64,000 nt of DNA from Tenggerimyces sp963762635 (GCA_963762635.1 CAVXLQ010000022.1:62001-126000); one strand, 5' to 3'. Positions 16,523 to 26,870 are shown, counted from the stretch's first letter. The notes: generated from the letters alone by a model not told the origin. Numbers and translations are program-made.

Positions 16523-18264
16523 AGGAGGAACGCCCGGACAGCATCGGCGAAGTCCGAAGCAACCACGACCGAGTCCCCGTACGGAGTCTCGACGAACCCC
16601 TCGTCGTTGTGCCACGCCCGCACGTCCCCGGACTCCACAGTGAAGATCTCGTCGCGCCCATCGCCGTCGAGATCGGCGAACTTCAGCCGAGTCGGATCGG
16701 CCCAGCCGCCCGCGATCAGGACCCGCGCGCCGAACGGCATCGATGCGAAGCCACCGTCGTTGTGCAAGGCGAAGACGTCCCCGTTGGCCTCGAGGTCGAT
16801 CAGCTCGTCCCGCCCGTCGCCGTCGATGTCGGCGAAGTGGGTCAGCGGAGGGGTGGAGTCGGCCGCGATGACGGTCGACGCGCCGTACGGCATCGCGCTG
16901 AACGCGCCGTCGTTGTGCCAGGTACGCACGTCCCCGGTCGACTCCACCTCGATCAGCTCCGCGCGGCCGTCGTCGTCGAGGTCGGCGAACTTCACCCGGT
17001 CGGGCTCGTCGAACCCGGTGCCGATGGTGACCGCGCCGCTGAACGGCATCGACGCGAAGCCCCCGACGTTGCGGGACGCCACGAGGTCGCCGTTCGGCTG
17101 GATCTTGACGAGCTCCTTCTTGCCGTCGTCGTCGAGATCGGCGAACCGCGTACGGGCCGGGTCGGCGTCGGTCGCGATCGTGGCCGAGGCGCCGTAGGGC
17201 ATCGACGCGAAGCCGGCGTCGTTGTGCTGGGCTTCGACCGAACCGTCCGTCTGGACCTCGGCGATCTCGGCACGGCCGTCGCCGTCGAGCGAGGCGGCGC
17301 GGTGTCCGCCCTGCACGGGTTGGCCACTCGCGTTCCAGGACAGGTCGATGGAGAACATGTACCGCTCCCCGCCGACGTAGCCATGGAAGAACAGCTTGTC
17401 GCCACCGGTGTTGCCGTCGGCAGCCGTGACGACGTCCGCGCCGCCGGGTCCGCAGATGCCGGTGTTGCCCTGATGCATGAACACCAATGGCTGGCGCGTC
17501 CACGGACCGCCCAGCTGCGGCGACGTCGCGTAGCCGGTGCTGTAGCCGCAGCCGCCGAACCCGCCAATGGAGAAGAACAACGTGTACTGGCCGCCACGTT
17601 GCACGATGTCCGGCGCCTCGATGACCTCGGTCCCGTTGCCGGTCAGCATCGCGTACCGCGGACCGGTCAGCGTGCGGCCGTTGTTCGTCGTCTGCTGCAC
17701 CCACAACGTGCTCTGCAGCCCGATCCGGTTGCCGTCGTTCTTCCAGGTGAGCCAGCGCGTGCCGTTGGCGTCGAGGAACGTGTTCGCGTCGATCGAGCCA
17801 CCGAGGTCCGACTGACAGATCAGCGGGCCGCTTCCCTCGGGGACGAACGGACCGGTGGGGCTGCTCGCGACCGCGACGCCGATGCACTCCTTGTTGATCG
17901 AGGGGTTGAGCGCCGTGTAGGTCAGCGTGATCGTGCCGTCAGGGTTGGGGAAGACGTCCGGTGCCCAGGTGCTGCCGTCGGTCGCCCAGCTGCGGTCGGG
18001 GCCGCCCGGCATGGCGTCACCGACGTACGTCCACGGTCCGTCGACGGTCGGCGCGGTCGCGGTCGGCACGTGGTGGGCGGTGTTCGTCGCGTAGGCGTAC
18101 CACTTGCCGTTGATCTTCACGACGTCCGGATCGGGGAAGTTCCCGGCGATCAGCGTCTTGGGGACTTCCGGGATGGGCGCCGCGGTGGCGTACGCCGGCG
18201 TTCCGACCGAGAACGGCACGGCGAGAGCCAATGCGGTGGCGAGTGTCACGAGCAACTTCGGCAT
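16519..18264 (-). CDS. Secreted GH43-type glycoside hydrolase with C-terminal FG-GAP repeats
   Basis: A 581-residue exported enzyme. Sec signal peptide about residues 1-27. A five-bladed GH43 domain follows with base Asp45 in GNFPDPDVV, pKa-modulator Asp159 in GGSIDANTF and acid Glu216 in VIEAPDIV: all three catalytic carboxylates are present, consistent with arabinan- or xylan-type substrates. From about residue 325 there are five FG-GAP/VCBS-like repeats (FADLDDDGRAELIEVES-type calcium loops, each with HNDGGFASMPFG). GAGGAG precedes the ATG. Last gene of a minus-strand row of secreted proteins. Confidence 0.92.
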   Translation of the reverse strand: MPKLLVTLATALALAVPFSVGTPAYATAAPIPEVPKTLIAGNFPDPDVVKINGKWYAYATNTAHHVPTATAPTVDGPWTYVGDAMPGGPDRSWATDGSTWAPDVFPNPDGTITLTYTALNPSINKECIGVAVASSPTGPFVPEGSGPLICQSDLGGSIDANTFLDANGTRWLTWKNDGNRIGLQSTLWVQQTTNNGRTLTGPRYAMLTGNGTEVIEAPDIVQRGGQYTLFFSIGGFGGCGYSTGYATSPQLGGPWTRQPLVFMHQGNTGICGPGGADVVTAADGNTGGDKLFFHGYVGGERYMFSIDLSWNASGQPVQGGHRAASLDGDGRAEIAEVQTDGSVEAQHNDAGFASMPYGASATIATDADPARTRFADLDDDGKKELVKIQPNGDLVASRNVGGFASMPFSGAVTIGTGFDEPDRVKFADLDDDGRAELIEVESTGDVRTWHNDGAFSAMPYGASTVIAADSTPPLTHFADIDGDGRDELIDLEANGDVFALHNDGGFASMPFGARVLIAGGWADPTRLKFADLDGDGRDEIFTVESGDVRAWHNDEGFVETPYGDSVVVASDFADAVRAFLL

Positions 18265-18294
18265 GGCGCGATCTCCTCACTGGTGGGAAATGCG

Positions 18295-20023
18295 TCAGAG
18301 CAGTACCGCCGAGGCGGTGGGCCAGCTCGCACCGGCGGGTTGGCTGGTGGGCCAGGGGTTGCCGGTCGTCGTGCCGTTGTGCGGGCGGATCCGTACGGTG
18401 CCGTCGGCGTCGCGGGTCACCAGGTCGAGGCGGCCGGTGCCGGTGACGTCGGCGACGGCGAGCGAACGGGTGGTGCGCCAGTCACCAGGGACGCGGATCG
18501 GTGCGGTATTCGTGCCGGTCGGGTAGATCCAGAGGGAGCCGTCGCGTTCCTGGTCGACGAGGTCGAGGGAGCCGTCACCGTTCACGTCGCCGAGAGCGAG
18601 CGCGGCCGCGGTCTGCCAGCCGGAGCCGGCCCACTGCTTGCCGCCCAGCCACGGGTTGCCGGTCGTCGCGCCTGTATGGATGTAGATCCACAGGTCGCCG
18701 TTCCGGTCGCGGAGCAGGAGGTCGCGCCAGCCGTCGCCGGTGAGGTCGCCGAGGAGCAGCTCCACGCCGAGGTTCCAGCCCGTGCCGCCCAGCACCCGTG
18801 GCAGCGTCCAGGGATCGCCGCTCGACATGCCGTTGTGCGGATAGATCCAGAGCGCGCCGTCGGCGTCGGCGGGATCGCGGGCGACGAGGTCGGGACGGTG
18901 GTCGCCGTTCACGTCGCCCAGGAGCAGCTGGTTCTCGAACGTCCAGCGTGTGCCGACGCTGACCCGGTTCGCCCACGGCGTGGCGGTCGCGTTGTTCTCG
19001 TGCAACCAGAGATCGCCTGCGCGAAGCCTTGCGACGACGTCGGATCGCCCGTCTGAGTTGACATCCGCGACCACGAACGTGTTCGCGATGGCGTTCCAGC
19101 CGGTGCCCGCCGCGTAGCGGGCGACCGTGAACGGGTTGCCGCTCGTGGCTCCGCTGCTCGGGTAGACCCACAGCGTGCCGGTCTCGTCGATCGCGAGCAG
19201 GTCGTTGTGCCCGTCGGCGTTCGCGTCGCCGACCAGCAGGGTCTTCGCGAGGTCCCAGCCGCTTCCGGCGGAGAACCTGGACGTGTACGGGTTGGCAGCC
19301 GTCGCGCCGTTGTGCGGATAGATCCACAGGCTCGACGAGCCGTCGCGGAGGATCGAGTCGGGCTTGCCGTCGCCGGTGACGTCGGCGAGCAGGACCACGT
19401 TGCCGATGTTCCAGCCCGTTCCGGCCCAGTAGCGGGGCTCGGTCCAGGGGTTGCCGGTCGAGGCCCCGTTGTGGGGATAGATCCACCTTGTCCCGTTGGC
19501 GTTTCCCTGCTCGCGGGTGACGAGGTCGAGCCGGCCGTCGCCGGTCATGTCGCCGAGCTGGAGCAGGCCGTGCGCGTTCCAGCCGGTTCCCGCCGAGGAG
19601 CGCGTCGTCCAGGGGTTGCCGGTCGTGGCACCGTTGTGCGGGTAGATCCACAGCGTGCCGTTGCCCACCTGCGGGTCGCGGGCGACGAGGTCGAGCCGGC
19701 CATCGCCGGTGACGTCGCCGAGCAGCAGCGCGTCCGCGAAGTCCCACGCGCCGCCGAGCGACGCGGGCGTCGTGCCAAGGGTTGCCGGTGGTCGCGCCGT
19801 CGTGGGCGTAGACGCGCAACGTTCCGCTGGCCGCTCCGGGGTCGCGGACGACGGCATCGGCGAGCCCGTCCCCGTTCACATCGTCGCTGGATGCCGTTGC
19901 CAGCATGGACATGCGCTGAACGTGCGGCAGCTCGAGGCGCTTGCCGCCGCGGGCGGCCAGCGCGGGTCCGGCACTCAGGCAGACGATCGCGAGGGCGAGC
20001 GCGATCACTCGACGTGGCGTCAT
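18295..20023 (-). pseudogene. Secreted protein made only of FG-GAP/VCBS repeats, one frameshift
   Basis: ATG 20023 with AGAGGA; signal peptide MTPRRVIALALAIVCLSAGP... ending AALAARG. One extra base near 19774 breaks the frame just after the first repeat; on both sides the repeat is in register, so the gene is probably whole (about 575 residues). It consists of about ten ~52-residue units of the form LLLGDVTGDGRLDLVARD - GTLWIYPHNGATTGNPW, each with a calcium-binding DxxxDGxxD loop. No catalytic domain. Likely an extracellular beta-propeller binding protein for the same polysaccharide as its neighbours; 11 bp separate it from the upstream gene. Confidence 0.85.
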
Positions 20024-20033
20024 CGCGTTCCTC

Positions 20034-22509
20034 TCAGAGCACGATCGTGTCGGCGGCCTTGCGCCGACGGCCGTTGACGATGACGAACAGCAGGCCGGGG
20101 ATCGGCGGGCAGTGCAGCACGATGCGGCCTGGTTTCTGCTTCCAGGTTTGGGAGAACGTCACCGCGAGCTCCCGTCCGTCGGCCTGGAGCTTGAACCGCA
20201 GCGACATCGGCCCGAACTGCGTCGGCATCCGTTCGAAGCTGGTCTCCTCGGTCTCGCTGATCCAGGCCAGCGGGCAGAGGCGCAGCAGGTGCAGCTCGCC
20301 GGGCGTGATCGAGTCGTCGATCACCGCGTGCCGAGCGGCCCAGGTGACCAGCGGCTGAACGAACAGCGAGCCGTACATCGCGTTGCGGTGCTCGCACGCG
20401 ATGAACGTGTCCGGCGAGCACGCGCCGATCATGAGCCCGTACATCCCTTCCAGGAAGCGATGTCGGTCCTTCAGCTGCCACGTGTGGAACAGGTTCCAGC
20501 TGTAGCACGGCTCGCCGCTGCTCTGCTCGTGGTCGAGCACGACCCGGTCCAGCGCGGTGTGGTGGTTCGGGTCGAACAGCTTGGTGTTCGGGCCGACGCG
20601 GAAGAAGTCGACGAACGAGCGCATCAACGGATCGTCGGCGCTCATGAGTCCGGACCACACCGTCGAGAGCGCGCCGGAGTCGAACGCCTCGAGGAACGGC
20701 CACGGGCTCTCCGGGCCCTCGAACTTGCTCGGCACCACCGGATACTTGCTGCCGTCCGGCGCCGTCCATTTCGGTGCGGTCGCGGAGGCGTCGCGCAGCG
20801 CCTTGGCGAAGCGTCGCGGAAACTGTTCGCGAGCGCGGCGAACTCGGCGGCCCGTGGATGGTTGAGCCGCTGGAGCAGCTCGACCGAGCTGGCCAACCCC
20901 TTGTAGTTCCAGACCTGGATCCAGACCGACTGCTGCTCGACGCCGGTGTCGTTCGACGCCGCGGCGGGCATCAGGCCCTTGACGCCGGTGTGGTCGGTGT
21001 ACTCGCAAGCCCGCTTGATGAAATCGCAGGCCTTGATGATCAGCTCGAGCCACAGGTCGATGAACGCCTGGTCTCGGCTGAGCAGCGCGTGCCTGGCGAC
21101 CGCTTCGAGGATCGCGCCGTGGTCGCCGAGCCAGTCGAACGACTGCAGGCTGAGCGGCGTGGCGAAGAACCCGTCGTTCGAGAGCTGTGCGTACGCCCTG
21201 CCCGGTGGCTGGCGTTTGCCCTGCACGTCGCGGTACAGGTCGAGGTGCCGCGCGACGACCTCGTGCTGGCCGAGCAGGTCGAGGAACATGTGGCTGACCA
21301 TCGAGGTCGGCGTGCTCCACAGCAGGTCGTAGCCGAACGAGCCGGTGAGGAACGTGTACTTGCCGGAGTCGGGGCTCTTCTCCGCGATCACCTCGGCGAG
21401 CTGGACGCTGCGCCGGAAGTACTCGTTGACGTGGTCTTCTGGGGTGGTCGATCTTCGCTGCCTGCTGGGGACGCCAGAACGTTTGGCACTCCGCGAGGGC
21501 ACCTTCGCGGCCCTGTGCCCACTCTCGTTCGGCTTCCGCCGCGGGCTGGGGGAGCATCGGGAGGAGAACGTCGATGTGGTTGCCCATCGTCACGGGCAGG
21601 CTGAGGTGCAGGTCGAAGACGTTCTCGTAGCCGTCGGCGGGGCGCATGCTGATCGTGCCCTTGGCAGGCGTGCCGACTGATCAGCCGGACGTCGCCGTTC
21701 TCGTCGCGGATGTTGACGGTGAGGGGCTTGCCCTCGGGGTTCCAGACGCGGTCCATCACCAGTGGGGCGGCGAGTGGGGCGGCGGAGGGCGTGAGCTGGA
21801 TGGTGAGGAACGCCTCTTGTTGTTGAGGCGGCCCGACGAAGTGGTCGTAGTACAGGCGGCTGAGGCGGAGGACGAACTCGAAGGTCGCCGGTGCCTTCAG
21901 CTCGTCCACGTGGGCGATCTCGTAGCGCGTCCAGTTGTAGATCGGCTCGATCGCGGTGTCGACCGCCTGGCCGCCCTTGAGGTGGGCGAACTGCGACTGG
22001 CGGAGGACGAGGCCTTCCTGCCGGCGCCAGTCCGTACGGAGAACGGGGGTGTCGACGTCCTGTTGCCAGCTCTGGAGGCCTACGCCGTAGTCGGTCTTGT
22101 ACAGGTAGACGTTGTCTTCGGGCAGCTTGGGAAAACCGCCGCCGTCCGGCATGACCGGCGTGACCTGGAAGTCCTTGCCCTTGTAGGGCGTGAGATACGG
22201 CTTGAGCGTCGGGGCGCTGCTCGGAGGCAGCGCAATCGCGGGTTGACAGATGGTCGCGCCGTTGTAGAACACGTCGAAGCGGAACAGGTGCCCCTTCCAG
22301 CCGACCGGCGTCCAGACCTGGCGCTGCGGAGACCACCAGGTCCTGGCCGCGTCGACGTTCGGCTCGGGCAGCTGGCTCATCGGTGTTCCCGTCTCCGGCT
22401 CGGCGGCCGCGGGCTGTGCCGCGGCGAGGGTGCCGACGGCGGCACCCCCACCCAGTTTGAGGAGCGTCCTACGGGTTACATGCGGCACTGGCCCTCCCGG
22501 TTCGCTCAT
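20034..22509 (-). pseudogene. Tat-exported, six-hairpin glycosidase-like protein, three frameshifts
   Basis: ATG 22509; Tat signal TRRTLLKLGGGAAVG then AQPAAA. The reading continues through single-base shifts near 21660, 21470 and 20825 into a total of ~825 residues. The first ~280 residues look like a beta-rich domain, the middle is all-helical with repeated hairpins (for example NEYFRRSVQLAEVIAEKSPD, FIDLWLELIIKACDFIKRAC), the end is a beta-sandwich. This is the layout of (alpha/alpha)6-barrel glycosidases or lyases, but I recognise no catalytic signature. Each side of every shift is fluent protein. It heads the unit with the FG-GAP protein and GH43. Confidence 0.7.
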
Positions 22510-22513
22510 TCTG

Positions 22514-22540
22514 GTATTTCGTAGATGTATCTCGAAATAC
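22514..22540. promoter_or_regulatory. Inverted repeat at the start of the Tat-exported protein gene
   Basis: GTATTTCG (22514-22521) and CGAAATAC (22533-22540) are perfect 8-bp arms with an 11-bp spacer, AT-rich in GC-rich DNA. The repeat abuts the ATG at 22509 and overlaps any -10 element, so it is a likely repressor operator; no ribosome-binding site is visible, which suggests a leaderless message. Confidence 0.5.
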
Positions 22541-22617
22541 GTAAGAACCGTAACCGGGCCCCGCCTGGGCGCGCAAGGAACCTGTCCGGAGCTGACCAGG
22601 TTCCGAGCGCGGTCAGC

Positions 22618-23496
22618 TCACAGGCGGCTTGCTTCGGTGTGCTCGAGGAGGGTGGGTACGACGAGGTCCCACGTACGACTCGGGAACAGCTCGTGCCCGA
22701 CGTGCTCGAGCGCGACGAGGCGGGCGCCGGGGATCTCCTTGGCCAGCGCGACGCCGTGACCGTAGGGGAACATCGGGTCCTCGGCGCCGTGCAGGACGAG
22801 CGTCGGCGCGGTGATCTCGCCGAGCCGCGCCCGCCACTCCGGGCCCACGCTGATCAGGAACGGGTTGTTGACCTGCGCCGCGATGCTGTCGCCGGCGCGG
22901 TCCACGGCCCGCTCGGCGGCGGCGCGCATGCCGGCCTCGTCGAACGGGTGGGACTTGGCGGCGTACGGACGTTCGGCGTCGACGAGGTACTCGACCACGG
23001 CGTCCCGGTCGGCCCAGTCCGGAGCCGGCGCCTCGTCAACGAACGAGGCGCGGATCTCGTCCGTGGGCGGCGGCAGGTCCGGGTTCTGGTGACCGGGTCC
23101 ACCCGGCGTGGCCCCCGTGAGCGCGATCGACGCGACTCGGTCGGGGTAGTGGAGCGCGAGCAGCTGGCTGACTCCGCTGCCCTGCGACATCCCGACGACG
23201 TGCGCGCGGTCGACGCCGAGCTCGTCCAGCACGCCGATCGCGTCGGCGGCCAGGTCGAGCAAGCCGTACCCCGGCGAACCGACCTCGTAGCTGGTCGACC
23301 CGCCGGTGTCCCTGCTGTCGAAGCGGATCACGAACCGTCCGCCCTCGACGAGGCGAGCCACGAACCCGTCCTCCCACGCGGCCGACGACTGACCCGCCCC
23401 GTGCAGCAACAACACCGCGGGATCGGCCGGATCGCCCGCCGTCGTCGCGGCCAGCTCGACCCCGTTCGTCGAGATCGTCAGTTCGGTCACCTTCAT
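22618..23496 (-). CDS. Alpha/beta hydrolase (RdmC/aclacinomycin methylesterase-like)
   Basis: A 292-residue serine hydrolase: VLLLHGAGQSSAAWED oxyanion region, FDSRDTGGST, nucleophile elbow VGMSQGSGVSQ, Asp in LHGAEDPMFPYGHG and His in EHVGHELFPS. The FDSRDTG-S and AEDPMFP segments place it near methylesterases of polyketide pathways and general carboxylesterases. Start taken at ATG 23496 with AAGGA upstream; an ATG at 23532 would add 12 residues. Cytoplasmic. Located between two exported polysaccharide enzymes on the same strand. Confidence 0.9.
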   Translation of the reverse strand: MKVTELTISTNGVELAATTAGDPADPAVLLLHGAGQSSAAWEDGFVARLVEGGRFVIRFDSRDTGGSTSYEVGSPGYGLLDLAADAIGVLDELGVDRAHVVGMSQGSGVSQLLALHYPDRVASIALTGATPGGPGHQNPDLPPPTDEIRASFVDEAPAPDWADRDAVVEYLVDAERPYAAKSHPFDEAGMRAAAERAVDRAGDSIAAQVNNPFLISVGPEWRARLGEITAPTLVLHGAEDPMFPYGHGVALAKEIPGARLVALEHVGHELFPSRTWDLVVPTLLEHTEASRL

Positions 23497-23613
23497 CGGC
23501 TCATCCTTTTCCCTGGTGGGGCGCTCGCTCATGACTGGAACGCTAGGGCTCACACCTGCATCGTGAAAAGCGATGATTTCCGATCGATTCGATCGCTCCT
23601 GGAAATAGACCGA

Positions 23614-25917
23614 CTAGGGGGTGCGGACCTGGACTGTCTTGGTCGAGCCGGTGGTGCCGGACAGGTTGGCGTTGATCGTCAGCGGGTTGAGGGAGGTCAC
23701 CTGGAGGCCCGGGTCGGCCGACACCACGGACGTCGCGGTGAGGGCGATGGTCGCGGTCAGCGTGGTGGTGGCGTGCTTCGGGTCGGCCAGGGCCACCGTC
23801 GCCAGGCCGTCGCCGGTGGAGATCACGGCCGATACGCCCTGGGTCGCGGTGACGATGGAGGCCGTCCCGGGCTGCCACAGGTTCGCGCAGGTCACGCCGC
23901 CGGCGCGGACGACCTGGGCGGCGGAGGTGTTCGCCAGCACCGAAGCGCCCGGTGTGGTGGCGAACGCCTCGGTCTGCGCGGGCGTGGCCGTCGGCAGCAT
24001 GACGTACGCGTACGTCTGCCCGCTCGGGTTGATGCCGTGGTCGAGCCACGCGGTCAGGTACGTATGCGTGATCGGCGTCGTCAGTGCCCACGAGTCGTGC
24101 GAGGTGACGTCCGCCCACCGCCGCGTACGGACCTGCCGGATCAGGCCGAGCGTCACCGGGGTGGGGAAGACGTAGCCGCCGGTACCGCCGATGTGCAGCC
24201 ATCTCACGTTCGGGATCGTCGCGGTGTCGCCCGACGCGGGGACGACGACGGAGCCGTTGACGAGCACGGTCTCGTTCGCGGCCGCGGACAGCCGGCGGTT
24301 CTCCACGACAGTCTCGATGCGGTTCCCGTCGGTCGCCTTGATGCCGGTGCCGAGCGCGACCACGAAGTCGTCGAAGCACATCCACGACTTCTGCAGACCG
24401 AGCGTGCCGCCTTGGACGGCGACGTTCATACCGCCGGCGGTATAGCGGCCGCCGAGACAGGCGCCGCCCGCCCAGCGGTTGGGGCTCTTCGATCCCGCGC
24501 CCTCACCCTGGGCGCGCGAGCGGACGTCGACGGTCGTGCCGGGGAGCCGGAGCGGGTTGACCGTGGGCCAGTAGCCGTCGACGTACTGGCGAGATCCGTT
24601 CACGTACAGGTACGCCGCCCCCTCAGCTGTGGTCCAGCCGCGCAGGTTCTCGCCGTTGATGGACTCGAAGTTCGCGATGCGCGCGGAGTACATCGAGATC
24701 GCCAACGCCCACGAGGGACGACGGTGCACGATCCGGTCCATCCGCGGGAACACCTTGCTCACCACGAGCTCGCCACGCCGGGTCACCGAACCGTCCGCGA
24801 CGAGCGCGCGCGCCGCCAGCAGCGACGGCACGGTGTCGGTCGGCGTCGGGTCGGACTCGGGGTCGCACAGCAGCCATTCCTTCAGCAGCGACCGCAGCCA
24901 GGCCCGATCCGCCGCGGGCGCTGACGGCGCCAACGCGAGCCCGGCCTTCAACACCCGTTGGTAGTGCACGCGTTCGGTCTCGTCGAAGCGAGAGATCGTG
25001 CGCCCGGCCACCGTGTCCATCAACGCGCCGCGCCACATCACCGGGTCGAACGAGTCGCGGTACCAAGCCATCACCGTCGCGGTGTTCACCTGCCACTGCG
25101 TGTTGGCGACCGTGCACGCCAGCGGAGAGATCGCCTCGAGCAGCAACGTGCCGTACGTGCCGGTGTACGGGTGCGCGCCGTGCTGGATGAACGAGCCGTC
25201 CCGGTAGAAGCCGTCGCCGGAGGTCACGTACGGGAACACCGGGCCCAGGCCGTTGACGCCGCTGCCCACCGCGGTCGCGTTGCCGGCGAGGACACCCCAG
25301 CCGACGACGACGTACGACGACAGCGCGCGGTTGGCGGCGGTCCCGAACGGAGCGGGCGTGTAGTGCGCGACTGCCCTTGTGTACTTGGTGATCTGCGCTG
25401 CGGAGAGCCAGTCGTAGACCATGAGGACCGCGTCACTGAACCAGGTCGGACCGCTGATCTGCCACTCGTACCAGTTGCCGACGATCGAGCCGGTCTCCTT
25501 GTAGTAGTTCGCGACCATCCAGTCGAAGCCGCCGATCAGCTCGGCCAGCAGCGTGGCGTTTCCGGCCAACCGGCAGCCCGGCGTCGCGTACGCCAACGCC
25601 ATCGATCGCAGCCGGTCGAAGGACCGTGAGATCGCGAACGACTGGTCCGGGCCGAGCTGCGCCTGCTCCCACAGGTACGTGCGGTTGGCGGCCTTCTCCA
25701 TCGAGGTCCACCACGACTCGGCGGTGTCCGCGATCCTCGTCAGTACCGGTGCGATCGCCGGGTCGGCGGGGTCGTACCCCTCGGCGACCAGCTGCGCGCG
25801 CCACTGCTGCCGCATCAAAGTGAGGTCGTCCGCGGCGTGAGCTCTGGTGGACAGTGAGGCGACAAGCGCGGCCGCGGCGCCCGACAACAGCAGGCCACGA
25901 CGACTCAGCGGGTTCAT
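23614..25917 (-). CDS. Tat-exported polysaccharide lyase family 8
   Basis: A 767-residue secreted lyase. Twin-arginine signal LSRRGLLLSGAAAALVASL then AHA-ADD. Catalytic (alpha/alpha) barrel has GNWYEWQISGP (Asn), DGSFIQHGAHPYTGTYG (His and Tyr) and the arginine/glutamate area in INGENLRGW, so the whole Asn-His-Tyr set of PL8 is present. Beta-sandwich domains follow. PL8 enzymes cleave hyaluronan, chondroitin, xanthan or alginate-like uronic acid polymers by beta-elimination; the exact substrate is not set by the sequence. Downstream of the sigma/anti-sigma pair. Confidence 0.93.
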   Translation of the reverse strand: MNPLSRRGLLLSGAAAALVASLSTRAHAADDLTLMRQQWRAQLVAEGYDPADPAIAPVLTRIADTAESWWTSMEKAANRTYLWEQAQLGPDQSFAISRSFDRLRSMALAYATPGCRLAGNATLLAELIGGFDWMVANYYKETGSIVGNWYEWQISGPTWFSDAVLMVYDWLSAAQITKYTRAVAHYTPAPFGTAANRALSSYVVVGWGVLAGNATAVGSGVNGLGPVFPYVTSGDGFYRDGSFIQHGAHPYTGTYGTLLLEAISPLACTVANTQWQVNTATVMAWYRDSFDPVMWRGALMDTVAGRTISRFDETERVHYQRVLKAGLALAPSAPAADRAWLRSLLKEWLLCDPESDPTPTDTVPSLLAARALVADGSVTRRGELVVSKVFPRMDRIVHRRPSWALAISMYSARIANFESINGENLRGWTTAEGAAYLYVNGSRQYVDGYWPTVNPLRLPGTTVDVRSRAQGEGAGSKSPNRWAGGACLGGRYTAGGMNVAVQGGTLGLQKSWMCFDDFVVALGTGIKATDGNRIETVVENRRLSAAANETVLVNGSVVVPASGDTATIPNVRWLHIGGTGGYVFPTPVTLGLIRQVRTRRWADVTSHDSWALTTPITHTYLTAWLDHGINPSGQTYAYVMLPTATPAQTEAFATTPGASVLANTSAAQVVRAGGVTCANLWQPGTASIVTATQGVSAVISTGDGLATVALADPKHATTTLTATIALTATSVVSADPGLQVTSLNPLTINANLSGTTGSTKTVQVRTP

Positions 25918-25939
25918 CTGCCGCGCTCACCTCCGACAC

Positions 25940-25953
25940 GGAAAGGGCTTTCC
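25940..25953. promoter_or_regulatory. Palindrome upstream of the PL8 lyase gene
   Basis: GGAAAG-GG-CTTTCC, a perfect 6-2-6 inverted repeat 22 bp before the PL8 ATG. It resembles LacI-family operators with the central CG replaced by GG. Likely a sugar-responsive repressor site, but the binding protein is not identified. Confidence 0.45.
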
Positions 25954-26003
25954 ACGTCGTCACCCTAGGCGTCGCCGGAGGAGTGCTGTCAACGTGAGGG
26001 CAG

Positions 26004-26840
26004 CTAGTTGCCAGGGGTGGGCGTGTCCGTCCGCGCGCGCATGTTCTTCGCCATCGCGATCAGGTCGTCGACGCTGAACGGCGGGTTCTTCCGTGTCGTG
26101 GCGCTGCCCTTCTCCGCGACCGCGTTGTAGCTCGTGAGGGAGACGTCGTAGCCGCTCGGGTGGACGACGTGCACGGTGTTGTAGATGACGCCGAGATCGC
26201 TGGGGTGGCCGACCGAGTACTCGCGGACCGTCTTCTGGTGCTCGATGACCGAGCCGTCCGGCAACGCGGTACAGGAGGTGCTACCCGCCGGGCAGTCGGG
26301 GACGAGGCTGGTCTGGGTGATGGTCATGGACAGCTCGGAGCCGCCCTTGCCGTCGTTCACCGTGAGCCTCGCGCCGGCGAAGCTCTCGTCGCCCCAGGTC
26401 TCGGGCTGGGCGATCGTGTACCCCTCCGGCACGAGGCCGCGGAGGATCTCGACCGCCTCCTTCTCGGAGATCTCGACGCGGTCCCGAGAGCTCAGGGGAG
26501 TCGGCAAGCCTGTCGGTTGGTTCAACGCCTTGTCGGTCGCCTCCGAGCTCGCCTTCGAACTGGGCACCGAGCTCGGCACCGGGGCCTGGGCCACCGGGGG
26601 CTTGGGGGCGTCCGCGACCTGGAGGTCGTGGCTGGGCAGGAACGTCCTCGCCGCGAAGGCGCCGCTCGCGGCGAGAACGACGGCGGCGGCCGCCGCGATG
26701 CTGATCCCGATGGTCCGGCGGCGCCGGAGCTGCTTGCCCCTGCGAAGTCCCCGCTCGACCAGCTCGGCCGCGTCGGGCTGAGCCAGTCGTTCGGTCGCGC
26801 GCCGCATCAGCTCGGGTACGAGCTCGTCGGTGTCGTTCAT
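26004..26840 (-). CDS. Membrane-anchored partner of the ECF sigma factor (anti-sigma-like)
   Basis: A 278-residue protein: about 45 cytoplasmic residues (ELMRRATERLAQPDAAELVE), one membrane helix (IGISIAAAAAVVLAASGAFA), then a Pro/Ser-rich linker and an outside domain with two cysteines (PDCPAGSTSCTALPDG). It lies directly after an ECF sigma gene, in the usual place of an anti-sigma or surface sensor. It has no zinc-type HxxxCxxC motif. GGAGA seven bases before the ATG at 26840; a GTG at 26855 is an alternative. Confidence 0.75.
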   Translation of the reverse strand: MNDTDELVPELMRRATERLAQPDAAELVERGLRRGKQLRRRRTIGISIAAAAAVVLAASGAFAARTFLPSHDLQVADAPKPPVAQAPVPSSVPSSKASSEATDKALNQPTGLPTPLSSRDRVEISEKEAVEILRGLVPEGYTIAQPETWGDESFAGARLTVNDGKGGSELSMTITQTSLVPDCPAGSTSCTALPDGSVIEHQKTVREYSVGHPSDLGVIYNTVHVVHPSGYDVSLTSYNAVAEKGSATTRKNPPFSVDDLIAMAKNMRARTDTPTPGN

Positions 26841-26870
26841 GGGCTTGTTCTCCACAGTGGTTCAGGTACG

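Noticed and set aside
15841..19056. Plus-strand open frame of 1071 codons
   Set aside because: Covers the sulfotransferase in a wrong frame and lies antisense to GH43 and the FG-GAP protein; Arg/Val/Gly-rich without motifs.
23581..23595. Odd palindrome CGATCGA-T-TCGATCG between PL8 and the hydrolase
   Set aside because: CGATCG-type words arise easily in GC-rich DNA and there is no half-site partner or promoter fit.
22525..24924. Plus-strand open frame of 799 codons
   Set aside because: Antisense to the hydrolase and PL8 genes, which have complete catalytic motifs.
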